Below, piece after piece: positions 35,959 to 45,671 of a DNA stretch of 64,000 nt (position 1 is the first letter of the stretch; every line of letters starts with the position of its first letter). The translations under genes and the position numbers were made by a program. The notes beneath the pieces are model-generated. The model made no database searches, was not told the origin of the DNA, and worked only from the letters and a program-made list of their open reading frames with translations. Origin of the DNA: Ferirhizobium litorale (GTDB taxonomy: Bacteria > Pseudomonadota > Alphaproteobacteria > Rhizobiales > Rhizobiaceae); assembly GCA_030028905.1 (NCBI GenBank), contig JALDYZ010000007.1:1-64000 (forward strand), read 5' to 3'.

Positions 35959-37146
35959 TCAGCGGATGCTGTCAGCGTAGCGGGCGAGATGCGAAAGCGC
36001 CAGCACCACGAGGAACAGCACCGGCAGCGTCGCGTAGATCGCCGCGAAACCGGTGTGCTCGGAAATGAAGCCGATGATCGACGGGGCAAACAGGATGCCG
36101 GAATAGCCCATCGTGGTGACCACCGACAGGCCGATGCCCTGCGCCATGCCCGGCAGGTTGCCGGCGGCCGAAAAGGCGATCGGCACCATGTTGGAAATGC
36201 CGATGCCGGCGATGGCGAAGCCGATGGTGGCGACGAGCGCATTCGGCGCAAAGCCGGAAATCAGCATGCCGATCATGGCGGTGACGGTGCAGATGCGGAT
36301 GGTCCGCACCGCTCCCAGCCGGTCACGCACCAGGTCGCCGGCAAAGCGCATGACCGCCATCGTCAGCGAAAACGCGCCGAAGGCGAGGCCCGACATGGCA
36401 ACCGAGGCGCCCAGTTCCTGGCGCACGTAGAGCGCGCCCCAGTCGAGGATCGCCCCTTCCGGGACCATCGAGAACAGCGCGACGATGCCGATCAGCCACG
36501 GCAATGGCGTCATCGGCAGGCGCACCTTGGTCTTCACCGCCTCCGGATGCGGCGCGTCATGCTGGATATAAGGCCAGCACAGGGCGAGCACGGCGTAGGC
36601 GGCAGCGGTCAAGACGATCGCATGCCCCATCGGACCGATCATCGACAGCAGGAAGCCGCCCGACACCGCGCCGATCAGGCCGCCAAGGCTCCAGAAGGCG
36701 TGGCAGGAGGACATGATGGCGCGGCGCAGCGACCGTTCGACCTCGACGGCATTGGCGTTCATCGCCACGTCCATCGCGCCGGTGAAACCGCCGAAAAGCA
36801 CCATCGCCACCGCCCCGGTCCAGATATTTCCGGCCAGCGTGATGAGCAGCAGCATCGGCACGAGGAGGATGCCGGTGATCTTGACCACCGCGGTAGACCC
36901 GAGGCGGGCGATCTGGGCGCCGGCGACCGGCATGAGTAGCAATGATCCGACGCCGAACAACAGGATCATCAGCCCGAGCGCACTTTCGCTGAGCTCGAGG
37001 TGCTCGGCGAAGACCGGAATCTTCGGCGCCCAGCTTCCGACGATGAAGCCGTTGACCAGAAAAAGTCCGGACACGGCGAGGCGCGATTTCGGGAAACGCC
37101 CGCTCGGGGTGCGCGCGACGTCACCGGCATTGCTCAGTTGATCCAT
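35959..37146 (-). CDS. MFS transporter, YbjJ-like
   Basis: 395 residues with about 12 membrane helices. The first helix reads LFLVNGFIVGSWAPKIPVF, a pattern of the YbjJ/fucose-permease-like clade (GxxxGSWAxxIP), and AIMSSCHAFWSLGGLIGA is the family's helix 5. AGGAGG stands 5 nt before the ATG. Substrate unknown. It is the first gene leftward of a 292-bp gap and shares it with the divergent EamA transporter. Confidence 0.9.
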   Translation of the reverse strand: MDQLSNAGDVARTPSGRFPKSRLAVSGLFLVNGFIVGSWAPKIPVFAEHLELSESALGLMILLFGVGSLLLMPVAGAQIARLGSTAVVKITGILLVPMLLLITLAGNIWTGAVAMVLFGGFTGAMDVAMNANAVEVERSLRRAIMSSCHAFWSLGGLIGAVSGGFLLSMIGPMGHAIVLTAAAYAVLALCWPYIQHDAPHPEAVKTKVRLPMTPLPWLIGIVALFSMVPEGAILDWGALYVRQELGASVAMSGLAFGAFSLTMAVMRFAGDLVRDRLGAVRTIRICTVTAMIGMLISGFAPNALVATIGFAIAGIGISNMVPIAFSAAGNLPGMAQGIGLSVVTTMGYSGILFAPSIIGFISEHTGFAAIYATLPVLFLVVLALSHLARYADSIR

Positions 37147-37438
37147 GTTTCCTCCTAAAACGTTGCCGTACCTATTTTAAATCGATTGAACCATCAAGCG
37201 CGATTGCAGGGGCCCGACGTCACATTTTGTTTCACGCAAGCGAGATAGACGGCCCCGGACTGGACCTCCGTCTGCTGGAACGGTCGCGCGCCGGTCAAAT
37301 CGCCGCCTATGCGATTTCTATCGATTGACAGTAACCGGACCCTGCGCCAATGCTTGGACCAACCCGTCGCATGGCCTTCGTCCTTTCTCCAGCAGGGGCG
37401 GCGCGGGCGATCCACATCGTCCTTCCTGGTGCCGCTCC

Positions 37439-38308
37439 GTGAAAAACTCCATCAGCCTCGGCATTCTGCTGACCAGCCTGTCCTACCTGCTGTTCACCTG
37501 CCACGACGTCACCATCAAGCTGCTGGTCGATTCCGTTTCCGTCTGGCAGATCCTGTTCTTCCGCAGCCTGACCATCCTGGCGGGCTGCTTCGTCCTCGGT
37601 GGGCGCTCGCTGGTCACCCGTACGGTCAATTCGCCTATCATCCGGCCGATGGCGCTGCGAAGCCTGATGCTGCTCGCCGCCTGGCTGTCCTACTACACCG
37701 CCGCCAGGGACTTGCCGCTCGCCGAGCTGACGACCCTCTACTTCGCCGCCCCGATCGTCGCGACGGTGCTGGCCGTGCCGATCCTACGCGAAGTGGTCAC
37801 CGCACCACGCTGGTTGGCGGTCGTCGTCGGTTTCGTCGGCGTGGTCATCGCCACCGACCCGTCGCGGCTGACGATATCGCTGCCGGTCTACCTGGCGCTG
37901 CAGGCAGCGGTGCTGTGGGCATCCGGCACCGTTCTGTTGCGCAAGACGGCGATGGCGGAAACAAGCATCGTCCAGATGACGATTTCCAATCTCTTTTTCC
38001 TCGCCCTGACCGGCGCCATGCTGCTCGTCTCCTGGAAGACGCCGAACCTTCAGGAACTGGCATTGCTGTTTGGGACCGGCATCATCGGTGGCGCAGCGCA
38101 GCTGGCCTTTTTCGAAGGCATGCGTCGTGCGCCGATTTCGGTCCTGGCGCCGTTCGAATATACCGCCCTCGTCTGGGCTTTCGTGCTCGGCTATCTCGTC
38201 TGGAGCGATATTCCGAAGTCGGAGGTTTTCGTCGGCGCCGCGCTCATTATCAGCGCCGGCCTGATCATCATTCTCAGCGAACGCCGCCGGGCCATAAGCC
38301 CCGCCTGA
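37439..38308 (+). CDS. EamA/DMT family transporter
   Basis: About 289 residues with ten predicted helices in two EamA repeats (IKLLVDSVSVWQILFFRSL; LAELTTLYFAAPIVATVLA; second repeat AAVLWASGTVLLRKTAM ... VLAPFEYTALVWAFVLGYL). The family exports metabolites, often nucleotide precursors or amino acids. The track-frame is open from 37325, but hydrophobic homology begins right after GTG 37439 (KNSISLGILLTSLSYLLF), so that start was chosen; its ribosome site is weak. Confidence 0.83.
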   Translation: MKNSISLGILLTSLSYLLFTCHDVTIKLLVDSVSVWQILFFRSLTILAGCFVLGGRSLVTRTVNSPIIRPMALRSLMLLAAWLSYYTAARDLPLAELTTLYFAAPIVATVLAVPILREVVTAPRWLAVVVGFVGVVIATDPSRLTISLPVYLALQAAVLWASGTVLLRKTAMAETSIVQMTISNLFFLALTGAMLLVSWKTPNLQELALLFGTGIIGGAAQLAFFEGMRRAPISVLAPFEYTALVWAFVLGYLVWSDIPKSEVFVGAALIISAGLIIILSERRRAISPA

Positions 38309-38588
38309 CATGGCGACGGCGCGCGAACGATCGCGTTGACTGGCGCAGCGGCAGCGTAGCAGAAAGTCATGATGGTCATTTGCCGCCGCGACCGCTATTC
38401 TGGCAATTGTCAATTCTGGCAGGTGCTGGGAGACGGGAGCCCCCTGTCCCGGTGACAGCCAGCTTGAGGCGGCAGTCAGGACGGGTTCGGCAAACGCCGC
38501 TTCAAGCCCACCCGATATAGATTTCTGCGATGGCTTGATCGCGGGCACCTCCGATTTGCTGGCAGACAATAAATTTGGAGCAGGATTC

Positions 38589-40274
38589 ATGCAGATCACC
38601 TCTGATCCGACCCGAAAGTTATCCGCCGCAACACAGCCGAGCATTCGGGAATGCCATGTCACCCCTTTTCCTGGCCGGACCGCCGGTGGCGCCGATCGGA
38701 AGGCCGCGAGCACACCCCCCTGTATCAGGATCGGCCCGTTTTGCCTCTATCCCGCTGAGCGGCGGCTACTGAAGAATGGCCGACCGGTTGCGCTCGGCAG
38801 CCGGGCGCTCGACATCCTCACGGTCCTGATCGAAAACGCCGGCCGCGTCGTGACGAAGCAGCAGCTTATCGCGCATGTCTGGCAGAATGTTACGGTCGAT
38901 GAGGGGTGCCTGCGCGTCCATATTGCCAACCTGCGGAAAGTGCTCGGCGACGGAAGGGACAATGCCCGCTACATCGCCAATGTCGCAGGGCGCGGCTACA
39001 GCCTGGTGGTGCCGGTGGGCGGCAGCGGACACCATGCCGAGGTCGAGGCGACGACCGAAGGGCGCGATGCGAGCGCGCTCCCGCGCCACCTCTCGCCGCT
39101 GATCGGTCGCGATCAGGATATTGGCGAGGTCTGCAAACTCATGGCAGCCTTGCAGATGGTCACGCTTTGCGGTCCGGGCGGCGTCGGAAAGACAAAGGTC
39201 GCCCTCGCCGTCGCCACCCGGATCGGCAACCTTTTCCCCGACGGCGTCCGTTTCCTGGACCTCGGTGCCCAGACGGGGGCCGATGCGGTGTCCGATATTC
39301 TGGCCGCCGGCCTCGAACTGGCACCGAACCTGGCCGACCCGACCAAAGCCATCCTCGCCTGCCTGCGCGACAAGAAGATGCTGCTGGTGTTGGATTGCTG
39401 CGAGCACGTCGTCGAGCCCGCTGCGGCATTAGCCGAGTCCATCTGCCGGGAAGCGCCGGGAGTGGCCGTGCTCGCCACGAGTCGCGAGCAGCTGCGTGTC
39501 GAAGGCGAACACGTCTACCAGCTCGGTTCGCTTGGCGTACCTCCCGAGGACGCAATCATTAGTGCAGACAACATCCGGGACTATCCGAGTGCGCAGCTAT
39601 TTCTCGACCGCGCCGTCGCCGCCGGATACTGCCCGGATCTCACCGACGACGATGCAAATACCGTCGCCGACATTTGCCGCCGCACCGATGGCATTGCCCT
39701 GGCGCTCGAATTCGCGGCTGGCCGCGTCGCCATGCTCGGCCTACGGGCGACAGCTGCACTTCTCGGAAGCCGGCTCAATCTGCAGTGGAAGGGCCGCAGG
39801 ACCGCGATGTCTCGCCATCAGACGCTGGCCGCGACTCTCGACTGGAGCTATGAACTGCTGAGTGACCTGGAAGCGGCCGTCCTGCGCAGCCTGTCGCTCT
39901 TCCCGGCATCGTTTGATCTGGAAGACGCCTGCCACGTCGCCGCCGACAGGCAGGGTGTTGCACCGCGCGACGTCGTCGAGGCGCTGGGGCAGCTGGTCAT
40001 CAAGTCGCTGGTCGTTGCCGATACCCGTGCGTCGACGGCGCGTTACAGGCTGCTCGTTGCGACACGGACCTATTCCCGGGTCAAGCTGGTCGAGGCCGGC
40101 GAAGCTGCCTTCGCGGCCAGGCGCTATGTCATGTACGAGGACAGCTTGCTCGAAGGCTTGCCCGGTCAGCCGTTCTACGTCGCAGATTGCAGATCACGCC
40201 TGGAGCCAAGGGTGGAGGCTGCGGCGCTGCAGTTGAACGGCTGCATCGCGGTACGCGATCGGGCGGCGAATTGA
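38589..40274 (+). CDS. winged-helix STAND ATPase regulator lacking the C-terminal sensor
   Basis: 561 residues. An OmpR-type winged helix (about residues 45-145: FCLYPAERRLLKNGRPVALG; VTKQQLIAHVWQNVTVDEGC; RYIANVAGRGYSLV) is joined to an AfsR-like STAND/NB-ARC ATPase. Walker A is GPGGVGKTKVA, Walker B LLVLDCCEHV, sensor ATSREQLRVEGEHVYQL, and GxP-like RRTDGIALALEFAA. Related proteins usually add 300-400 residues of helical repeats; this one stops after the ATPase's winged-helix module, and only 146 bp separate it from lacI. ATG 38589 has GGAG upstream. The trigger and targets are unknown. Confidence 0.85.
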   Translation: MQITSDPTRKLSAATQPSIRECHVTPFPGRTAGGADRKAASTPPCIRIGPFCLYPAERRLLKNGRPVALGSRALDILTVLIENAGRVVTKQQLIAHVWQNVTVDEGCLRVHIANLRKVLGDGRDNARYIANVAGRGYSLVVPVGGSGHHAEVEATTEGRDASALPRHLSPLIGRDQDIGEVCKLMAALQMVTLCGPGGVGKTKVALAVATRIGNLFPDGVRFLDLGAQTGADAVSDILAAGLELAPNLADPTKAILACLRDKKMLLVLDCCEHVVEPAAALAESICREAPGVAVLATSREQLRVEGEHVYQLGSLGVPPEDAIISADNIRDYPSAQLFLDRAVAAGYCPDLTDDDANTVADICRRTDGIALALEFAAGRVAMLGLRATAALLGSRLNLQWKGRRTAMSRHQTLAATLDWSYELLSDLEAAVLRSLSLFPASFDLEDACHVAADRQGVAPRDVVEALGQLVIKSLVVADTRASTARYRLLVATRTYSRVKLVEAGEAAFAARRYVMYEDSLLEGLPGQPFYVADCRSRLEPRVEAAALQLNGCIAVRDRAAN

Positions 40275-40420
40275 CGCCCATTGCAGGGGCCGGGCTTCCT
40301 TCGCGCCGCGAGCCGGGGACCTGCGGTCGGACGGTGACATAATTGTTTCATGCCAAAAGTGGAAAGAGAGGGCAAACCCGGGCCGGAACGGCCGCACCAA
40401 TTTTGGAAAGGGCTTCGCTC

Positions 40421-41398
40421 ATGACGACGCTGCAACAGGTCGCAGCGCGAGCCGGATGCTCGCTTGCCACTGCGAGCCGGGCGCTCAGCCTCAACGGTTC
40501 GGTCAGCGACGGCATGACGCGACGGGTTCGCCGCGCCGCCGCCGAACTCGGATACCGTCCGGCACCCGCCACCGGCAAGGCAAGCCGGCGACCCGTGATC
40601 GGCGTGTTGATCCCGAGCATCACCAACCCGGTTTTCTCGTCGTCGCTCGCAAGCATCGAGAACCGGATGCTGGTCGCCGGCCACGGCGTCGTCATCGCCC
40701 AATCCCACTACGATCCCGCGCGCGAGGCGGATGCGGTTCAGGCCCTGCTTAACGACCGGCCGACCGGGCTGGTCCTGACCCTTTGCGATCCGCTCAACAC
40801 CATGTCTCTGCCTTCATCCATGCCGCCGACGGTTTTGCTCAATAACCGGCCGACCGAGCGGTTCCCTGCTGCGGTCACGGCCGACAATTTCAAGGCGGCG
40901 CGCGAGTTGACGATGATGCTGATCGAACTCGGGCACCGGACGATCCTCTTCGTCTCCGGCACCTTCGCGGCGTCCGATCGGGCTCGCTTGCGTCACGCGG
41001 GCTACCGGCAGGCGATCGAGATGAGCGGCCTGGTGCCGCTGGAGCCGATGCAAATCCCTTTCGTCGGCGCCTATGACCAGCTCGATCTCAGTACCGTGCT
41101 GTCGCGGCATGCGCCGACCGCCATCATCGCCTCGAACGATCTCCTCGCCTTCGGGGTGATCGGCGCGCTGCGGCGCGAAGGCCTCTGCGTCCCGTGCGAT
41201 GTCTCGGTGGCCGGTTTCGACGGCATCGCCATCGGCCAGATGATCGATCCGCCCCTGACGACCATCGAGATGCCGGACGCCAGCATGGGCGCCACCGCCG
41301 CTTCGCTGCTGCTCGACATGGCGGAAAACGCGGCCCCGCCCCGTCATTTCGACATCGCCTACTTCCTGCGACGCGGCGGCACCGTTCGCGCCATCTGA
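40421..41398 (+). CDS. LacI family transcriptional regulator
   Basis: 325 residues. The helix-turn-helix is TLQQVAARAGCSLATASRALS with the hinge region GYRPAPATGKASRRP, then a periplasmic-binding-like effector domain (VIGVLIPSITNPVFSSSLASIE; ATAIIASNDLLAFGVIGALR-type). GGAAAGG precedes the ATG. It converges on the Ugp-like importer operon, whose substrate is the natural candidate effector, but no operator was found at that operon's promoter. Confidence 0.93.
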   Translation: MTTLQQVAARAGCSLATASRALSLNGSVSDGMTRRVRRAAAELGYRPAPATGKASRRPVIGVLIPSITNPVFSSSLASIENRMLVAGHGVVIAQSHYDPAREADAVQALLNDRPTGLVLTLCDPLNTMSLPSSMPPTVLLNNRPTERFPAAVTADNFKAARELTMMLIELGHRTILFVSGTFAASDRARLRHAGYRQAIEMSGLVPLEPMQIPFVGAYDQLDLSTVLSRHAPTAIIASNDLLAFGVIGALRREGLCVPCDVSVAGFDGIAIGQMIDPPLTTIEMPDASMGATAASLLLDMAENAAPPRHFDIAYFLRRGGTVRAI

Positions 41399-41405
41399 CA
41401 AAAGA

Positions 41406-41441
41406 GCCACCGCCTCGAGCGAAGCGGTGGCCCTTCGTTTT
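41406..41441. terminator. convergent terminator between lacI and the solute-binding gene
   Basis: GCCACCGC (41406-41413) pairs with GCGGTGGC (41424-41431) around CTCGAGCGAA, with a T-rich end on the right and A-run on the left. It can serve both genes. Confidence 0.85.
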
Positions 41442-41454
41442 ACCTGGCCTGCAA

Positions 41455-42720
41455 TCAGCTGCGCGGCAGCAGGCGCTTCACTTCGTCGGCCGCGTCGTCG
41501 AGCGCTTCCTGCGGCGTGGCGGACTGGTCGACCACGCGCGCGGTGTTGTCGACGATCGCCTGGGTGACGCGAACGCCGTTGCCGCCGGGGAAGGCGTACC
41601 ACGGGATCATGCGCGGCATCTGCTTCAGGCCGGCCTGGAAAAGCGGATTTTCCTTGTAGAAGTCGCCGAGATACTCCGGCGATTTTGCCGCCAGTTCGTT
41701 GTTCGGCACGTAGCCGGTACCCGGCACGACGACAGTTGCGCCGTAGGGGCCGGCGGCAAACTTGGCGAACTTCCAGGCGGCCTCCTGCTTGGCCTCGTCG
41801 CGCGTCAGGATGACGACGGCATTGCCGCCGGTCGGCAGCTTGCCGTTGACCGGATCGATCAGCGGGATCTCGGCGGTGCGCAGGTCGAACTTGTCGCCGA
41901 CGTTCTTGATCGTGTTGCGCAGGGCACCCGTGGTCTGGAAGGCGAAGCCGACCTTGCCGGCAACGAAGGCCTGTTCCCCGGCCGCCTTGGTGAAGATCGG
42001 CATGCCGGCTTCCTTGACCATGCGATCGACGATGGTCATCGCCTTCTGGCCTTCCGGACCGTTGAAGGCAACGCTGCCTTCGTCTTCGCTGAGCATGGTG
42101 CCGCCGGCGCCGAACAGCAGCGCGGAGAACATCCAGTCGTCGCCCTGCCAGCGGTAGTCGATCGAGTCGACGCCGTTGCCGAGCGCCTTGATCTTGGCGC
42201 CGAGTTCGATCACCTCGTCCCAGGTCTTCGGCGGGGTATCCGGGTTGCCGCCGGCCGCCTTCACCAGGTCGCCGTTGTAGTACATGATCGGGTTCGAGGT
42301 TGCGAAGGCGAGGCCGACCTGCTTGCCGTTCACCTGGGCGAGCTTCAGGATGTTGTCGGAAAAGCCCTGCTCCGCCATGTTCTTGTCCTTGGCGATCAGC
42401 GGCCCCATGTCGACCGGGATGTCCCGCTCGTCGGCCATGCGCAGGCGGTTGAGACCGATGAAGGTCAGGTCGGGCATTTCCGCCGTGCCGGCCTGGCGCA
42501 TGATCGTCTGGATGCCTTCCTCATAGGTGGCCGAAGGATTGGCGAACTGGATCTTGATGTCCGGATTCTCCTCCATGAACTTCTTCGAAATCGTGTCCAT
42601 CACGTCCTTGAAGAAACCCGGCATCGGATAGTGCACGGTCAGGATCGTTTCGGCATGCGCCGGAAGCGATACAGTCATGGTCACCGCCGCGGCGGCAAGG
42701 AATTTGCTGAAATGCTTCAT
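41455..42720 (-). CDS. ABC transporter solute-binding protein, family 1 (UgpB-like)
   Basis: 421 residues. The signal peptide MKHFSKFLAAAAVTMTVSLP ends at AHA (about residue 23). The mature part has the family-1 extracellular binding fold (ILTVHYPMPGFFKDVMDTIS; WQGDDWMFSALLFGAGG; AAWKFAKFAAGP). It brings a sugar, polyol or glycerophospho-compound to the permeases. The frame happens to stay open to 43422 through the end of the permease gene; ATG 42720 with GGAG upstream is the real start. It is the last gene of the operon. Confidence 0.93.
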   Translation of the reverse strand: MKHFSKFLAAAAVTMTVSLPAHAETILTVHYPMPGFFKDVMDTISKKFMEENPDIKIQFANPSATYEEGIQTIMRQAGTAEMPDLTFIGLNRLRMADERDIPVDMGPLIAKDKNMAEQGFSDNILKLAQVNGKQVGLAFATSNPIMYYNGDLVKAAGGNPDTPPKTWDEVIELGAKIKALGNGVDSIDYRWQGDDWMFSALLFGAGGTMLSEDEGSVAFNGPEGQKAMTIVDRMVKEAGMPIFTKAAGEQAFVAGKVGFAFQTTGALRNTIKNVGDKFDLRTAEIPLIDPVNGKLPTGGNAVVILTRDEAKQEAAWKFAKFAAGPYGATVVVPGTGYVPNNELAAKSPEYLGDFYKENPLFQAGLKQMPRMIPWYAFPGGNGVRVTQAIVDNTARVVDQSATPQEALDDAADEVKRLLPRS

Positions 42721-42743
42721 GGCATGGCTCCTGGTTATCCCGG

Positions 42744-43580
42744 TCAACCCTTGAGACCGGTCATGGTGATGCCCTCGACGAAGCGCTTCTGCGCCAGCAG
42801 GAACGCCGCGACGAGGGGGAAGGTGATGATGAGGGTGGCGGCCGTCAGCGCGCCGTAGTCGTCTCCGGCCTCGGCGGCGCGGAAATAGAGCAGACCGAGC
42901 GGCGGGGTGGCGTAGGCCTGGTTCGAGACGACGATCAGCGGCCAGTAGAGGTCGTTCCAGTGCGCCACCACCGAGAAGATCGAAAAGGCGGTGATCGCCG
43001 GCCAGGCATTGGGCACGATCACCCGGGCAATGATGCCCACTTCGCTCATGCCGTCCAGCCGCGCGGCGTGGATGAGATCGTCCGGCATGGAGCGGAAGAA
43101 CTGCAGGAACAGGAAGATGCCGAAGACCGAGATGGTGAACGGGGCGACCAGCGCGAAGTAGCTGTTGAGCCCGCCGACCCTGTCGAAGGCGACGTAGAGC
43201 GGCAGCGCGGTGGCATGGATCGGCACCAGCAGGCCGAGCATGACCAGGACCATCATGGCGCGGGCGGCGCGGAACCTGAGTTTCGCCATGGCATAGGCGC
43301 AGGGGATGGCGATCACCACCTGGATCACCAGGATCAGCAGGCAGACCACCACGCCATTGAACAGCAGCGTTCCCATGGAGACGCGCGACAGGGCTTTGGT
43401 GAAGTTCTGCACATAGAACCATTGCTGCGGCACGAGTGACAGCGACGCATTGAAGATGTCGCTCTGCGCCTTGCCGGCGGTGGAGATCATGAAGATGTAG
43501 GGTGCAAGGAAGATGAGCGCGCCGAGGCCGAGAACCGACAGCCGGGCGATGCGCCCGAGGGAAAGAAAGTTCCGGGTCAT
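42744..43580 (-). CDS. ABC transporter permease (UgpE-like)
   Basis: 278 residues with six helices. The EAA loop for the ATPase is HAARLDGMSEVGIIARVIVPNAWP. The C-terminal end QKRFVEGITMTGLKG is typical of carbohydrate-uptake-1 permeases of the MalG/UgpE type. Its ATG overlaps the stop of the partner permease (ATGA at 43577-43580), so translation is coupled. Confidence 0.94.
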   Translation of the reverse strand: MTRNFLSLGRIARLSVLGLGALIFLAPYIFMISTAGKAQSDIFNASLSLVPQQWFYVQNFTKALSRVSMGTLLFNGVVVCLLILVIQVVIAIPCAYAMAKLRFRAARAMMVLVMLGLLVPIHATALPLYVAFDRVGGLNSYFALVAPFTISVFGIFLFLQFFRSMPDDLIHAARLDGMSEVGIIARVIVPNAWPAITAFSIFSVVAHWNDLYWPLIVVSNQAYATPPLGLLYFRAAEAGDDYGALTAATLIITFPLVAAFLLAQKRFVEGITMTGLKG

Positions 43581-44509
43581 GAGTAGTGCACCTGCCGGTC
43601 TTGTATGCGGTATTGCAGGAACATCAGGACGACCAGAATGGCGAGAAACACGACGGTCATGGCCGAGGCGTAGCCGACCCGAAGGTAGACGAAGCCTTCC
43701 TTGTAGATGGTGAAGAGCAGCACCTCGGAGGCTTTGTTCGGGCCGCCCTCGGTCAGCGTCTTGACGGTTTCGAACACCTTGACGGAATTGATGATGCTGA
43801 TCGTCGTGACGAACAGCGTGGTCGGCCCGAGCATCGGCCAGGTGACGAGCCGGACGCGATCCCATGCGGACTTCGCCCCGTCGACTTCGGCGGCCGCATA
43901 GAGTTCGCGCGGGATCGCGGTCAGTCCGGCAAGGAAGAGCACGAGATTGAATCCGACCGACTGCCAGATGCCGATGATCGACAGGCTGTAGAGCACGGTG
44001 CCGGACGCGCCCAGCCAGTTCGGCCCCTCGAGACCGACAAGCGCCAGCAGGGCATTGATGGGCCCGATGGTCGGGTGGAACAGATACTGCCAGACCGTTG
44101 CCATGGCGACGAGCAGCGACGCAACCGGCAGGAAATAGGCGGTCCGGAAAAACGACCGGCCGATGCCCTCGGCCTCGATCAGCATCGCCAGGCCGAGCGC
44201 CATGAAGATCGAGACCGGGGTGACGATCGCGGTATAGACGGCAGTGTTCCAAAGCGATTGCTTGAAGGTGCGGTCGGAAAGCAGCTCGGCATAATTGTCG
44301 AAGCCGACGAACCTGAACCCGGAATAGCCAAGCTCGAAATCGGTAAATCCGAGCCCGATGACGGCTGCGACCGGCAGCAGGATAAAGAGGAAGACCAGCG
44401 CGATCGCCGGCAGCGACAGCAGCCAGGCGGTCCGGGCCTCGTGGTGCTCCGGCGTGGTGGTCGCCGCGGCATGCCTGATGGTGCCGTGGGCTGCTACAAG
44501 ATCAGCCAT
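43577..44509 (-). CDS. ABC transporter permease (UgpA-like)
   Basis: 310 residues with six helices, MalF/UgpA type. The EAA loop is YAAAEVDGAKSAWDRVRLVTWP, and LTEGGPNKASEVLLFTIYKEGF is a hallmark of UgpA-like permeases. It overlaps the ATPase gene upstream by 8 bp and the UgpE-like gene downstream by 4 bp. The frame is open further upstream to 44629, but MADLVAAHG at 44509 is the family-like start. Confidence 0.93.
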   Translation of the reverse strand: MADLVAAHGTIRHAAATTTPEHHEARTAWLLSLPAIALVFLFILLPVAAVIGLGFTDFELGYSGFRFVGFDNYAELLSDRTFKQSLWNTAVYTAIVTPVSIFMALGLAMLIEAEGIGRSFFRTAYFLPVASLLVAMATVWQYLFHPTIGPINALLALVGLEGPNWLGASGTVLYSLSIIGIWQSVGFNLVLFLAGLTAIPRELYAAAEVDGAKSAWDRVRLVTWPMLGPTTLFVTTISIINSVKVFETVKTLTEGGPNKASEVLLFTIYKEGFVYLRVGYASAMTVVFLAILVVLMFLQYRIQDRQVHYS

Positions 44510-45671
44510 GCGCCGCCTCCCGCGCCACATGCGTCGCAATCGGCGTGGTGGCCAGGCGGGGCCCATCGGTCGCGAAGACGAGGAGATGCTCGGCAGCGGC
44601 GTGAAGCCGGACCGGCATGCCGGCGGCAAGGCCTGCGCCCTCGGCGGGCGAGACCTTGGCGATCATCGTTTCGCGGATCGCCTCCAGGCGGCTGTAGACG
44701 ATGATCTCCGAGCCGAGAAACTCCACCCGCTCGACCCGCGCGGGCAGGCCGCTTCCGCCGGTCGCTGAAATGCCCACGAATTCCGGACGGATGCCGAGCG
44801 TCACCGCCGTTCCCGTCGCAATCGTGCGATCGGAAAGGGCACAGCGGACATCGCCGAACGCCACGACGGCATCCGCCTCGACTTGCGAAGACAGAAGATT
44901 GTTCCGCGGCTGGCCGATGAACTTCGCCACCTCGACATGCTGCGGATCGTCGTAGATCACCTGCGGCGGCGCGAGTTGCAGCAGGGCGCCGCCGATCATC
45001 ACCGCGACCCTGTCGGCCATCGAAAGGGCTTCGGCCTGGTCGTGGGTGACATAGACCGTCGGCACGCCGGCGCGGCGATGCAGTTCGACGATCTCGCCGC
45101 GCGCATGCACACGCAGGTTGGCGTCGAGATTGGACAGCGGCTCGTCCATCAGGAAGATCGCCGGGCGACGCACCATGGCGCGGCCGAGCGCGACGCGCTG
45201 GCGCTGGCCGCCAGACATCTGGCCGGGCTTGCGGTCGAGAAGGTGGTCGATCTTCAGCGACGCGGCCATCTCGCGCACGTCGCGCTTGATTGCGGCGACC
45301 GCCTTGCGCTGGCCGGGGATCAGCGGTCCGAGCATGGGCAGGCGCTGCGCCCGCGTCAGCCGGCGCATGACGAGCGGCACGGCGATGTTCTGCGCGGCAC
45401 TCAGGTGCGGGTAGAGGGCGTAAGACTGGAACACCATCGCGATATTGCGATCGGCCGCCCGCACGCCGCTGATGTCCTGGCCCGCGACCACGATCTCGCC
45501 GCAGTCCGCCGTCTCGAGGCCGGCCAGAATGCGCAGCAGCGTGCTCTTGCCGCAGCCGGACGGACCGACCAGCGCGATGAATTCGCCGGGCGCCGCTTCC
45601 AGACTGACCCCCTTGAGGATCTGGTTGTCCCCGAAGGACTTCCGGACGCCGCGGATCGACAGCGCGCTCAT
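44502..45671 (-). CDS. ABC transporter ATP-binding protein (UgpC/MalK-like)
   Basis: 389 residues. Walker A GPSGCGKST, signature MSGGQRQRVALGRAMVR, Walker B IFLMDEPLSNLD, switch VTHDQAEA, and a C-terminal OB-fold regulatory domain (LGIRPEFVGI). An extra segment of about 20 residues (RLPMLGPLIPGQRKAVAAIK) sits between the Q-loop and the signature. It energises the importer. Its ATG overlaps the phosphodiesterase stop (ATGA at 45668-45671). Confidence 0.94.
   Translation of the reverse strand: MSALSIRGVRKSFGDNQILKGVSLEAAPGEFIALVGPSGCGKSTLLRILAGLETADCGEIVVAGQDISGVRAADRNIAMVFQSYALYPHLSAAQNIAVPLVMRRLTRAQRLPMLGPLIPGQRKAVAAIKRDVREMAASLKIDHLLDRKPGQMSGGQRQRVALGRAMVRRPAIFLMDEPLSNLDANLRVHARGEIVELHRRAGVPTVYVTHDQAEALSMADRVAVMIGGALLQLAPPQVIYDDPQHVEVAKFIGQPRNNLLSSQVEADAVVAFGDVRCALSDRTIATGTAVTLGIRPEFVGISATGGSGLPARVERVEFLGSEIIVYSRLEAIRETMIAKVSPAEGAGLAAGMPVRLHAAAEHLLVFATDGPRLATTPIATHVAREAAHG

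Noticed and set aside
41455-43422. 655-residue frame that would fuse permease-like sequence to the solute-binding protein
   Set aside because: The first 230 residues are an out-of-frame reading of the UgpE-like gene. A signal peptide with its own GGAG site starts at 42720.
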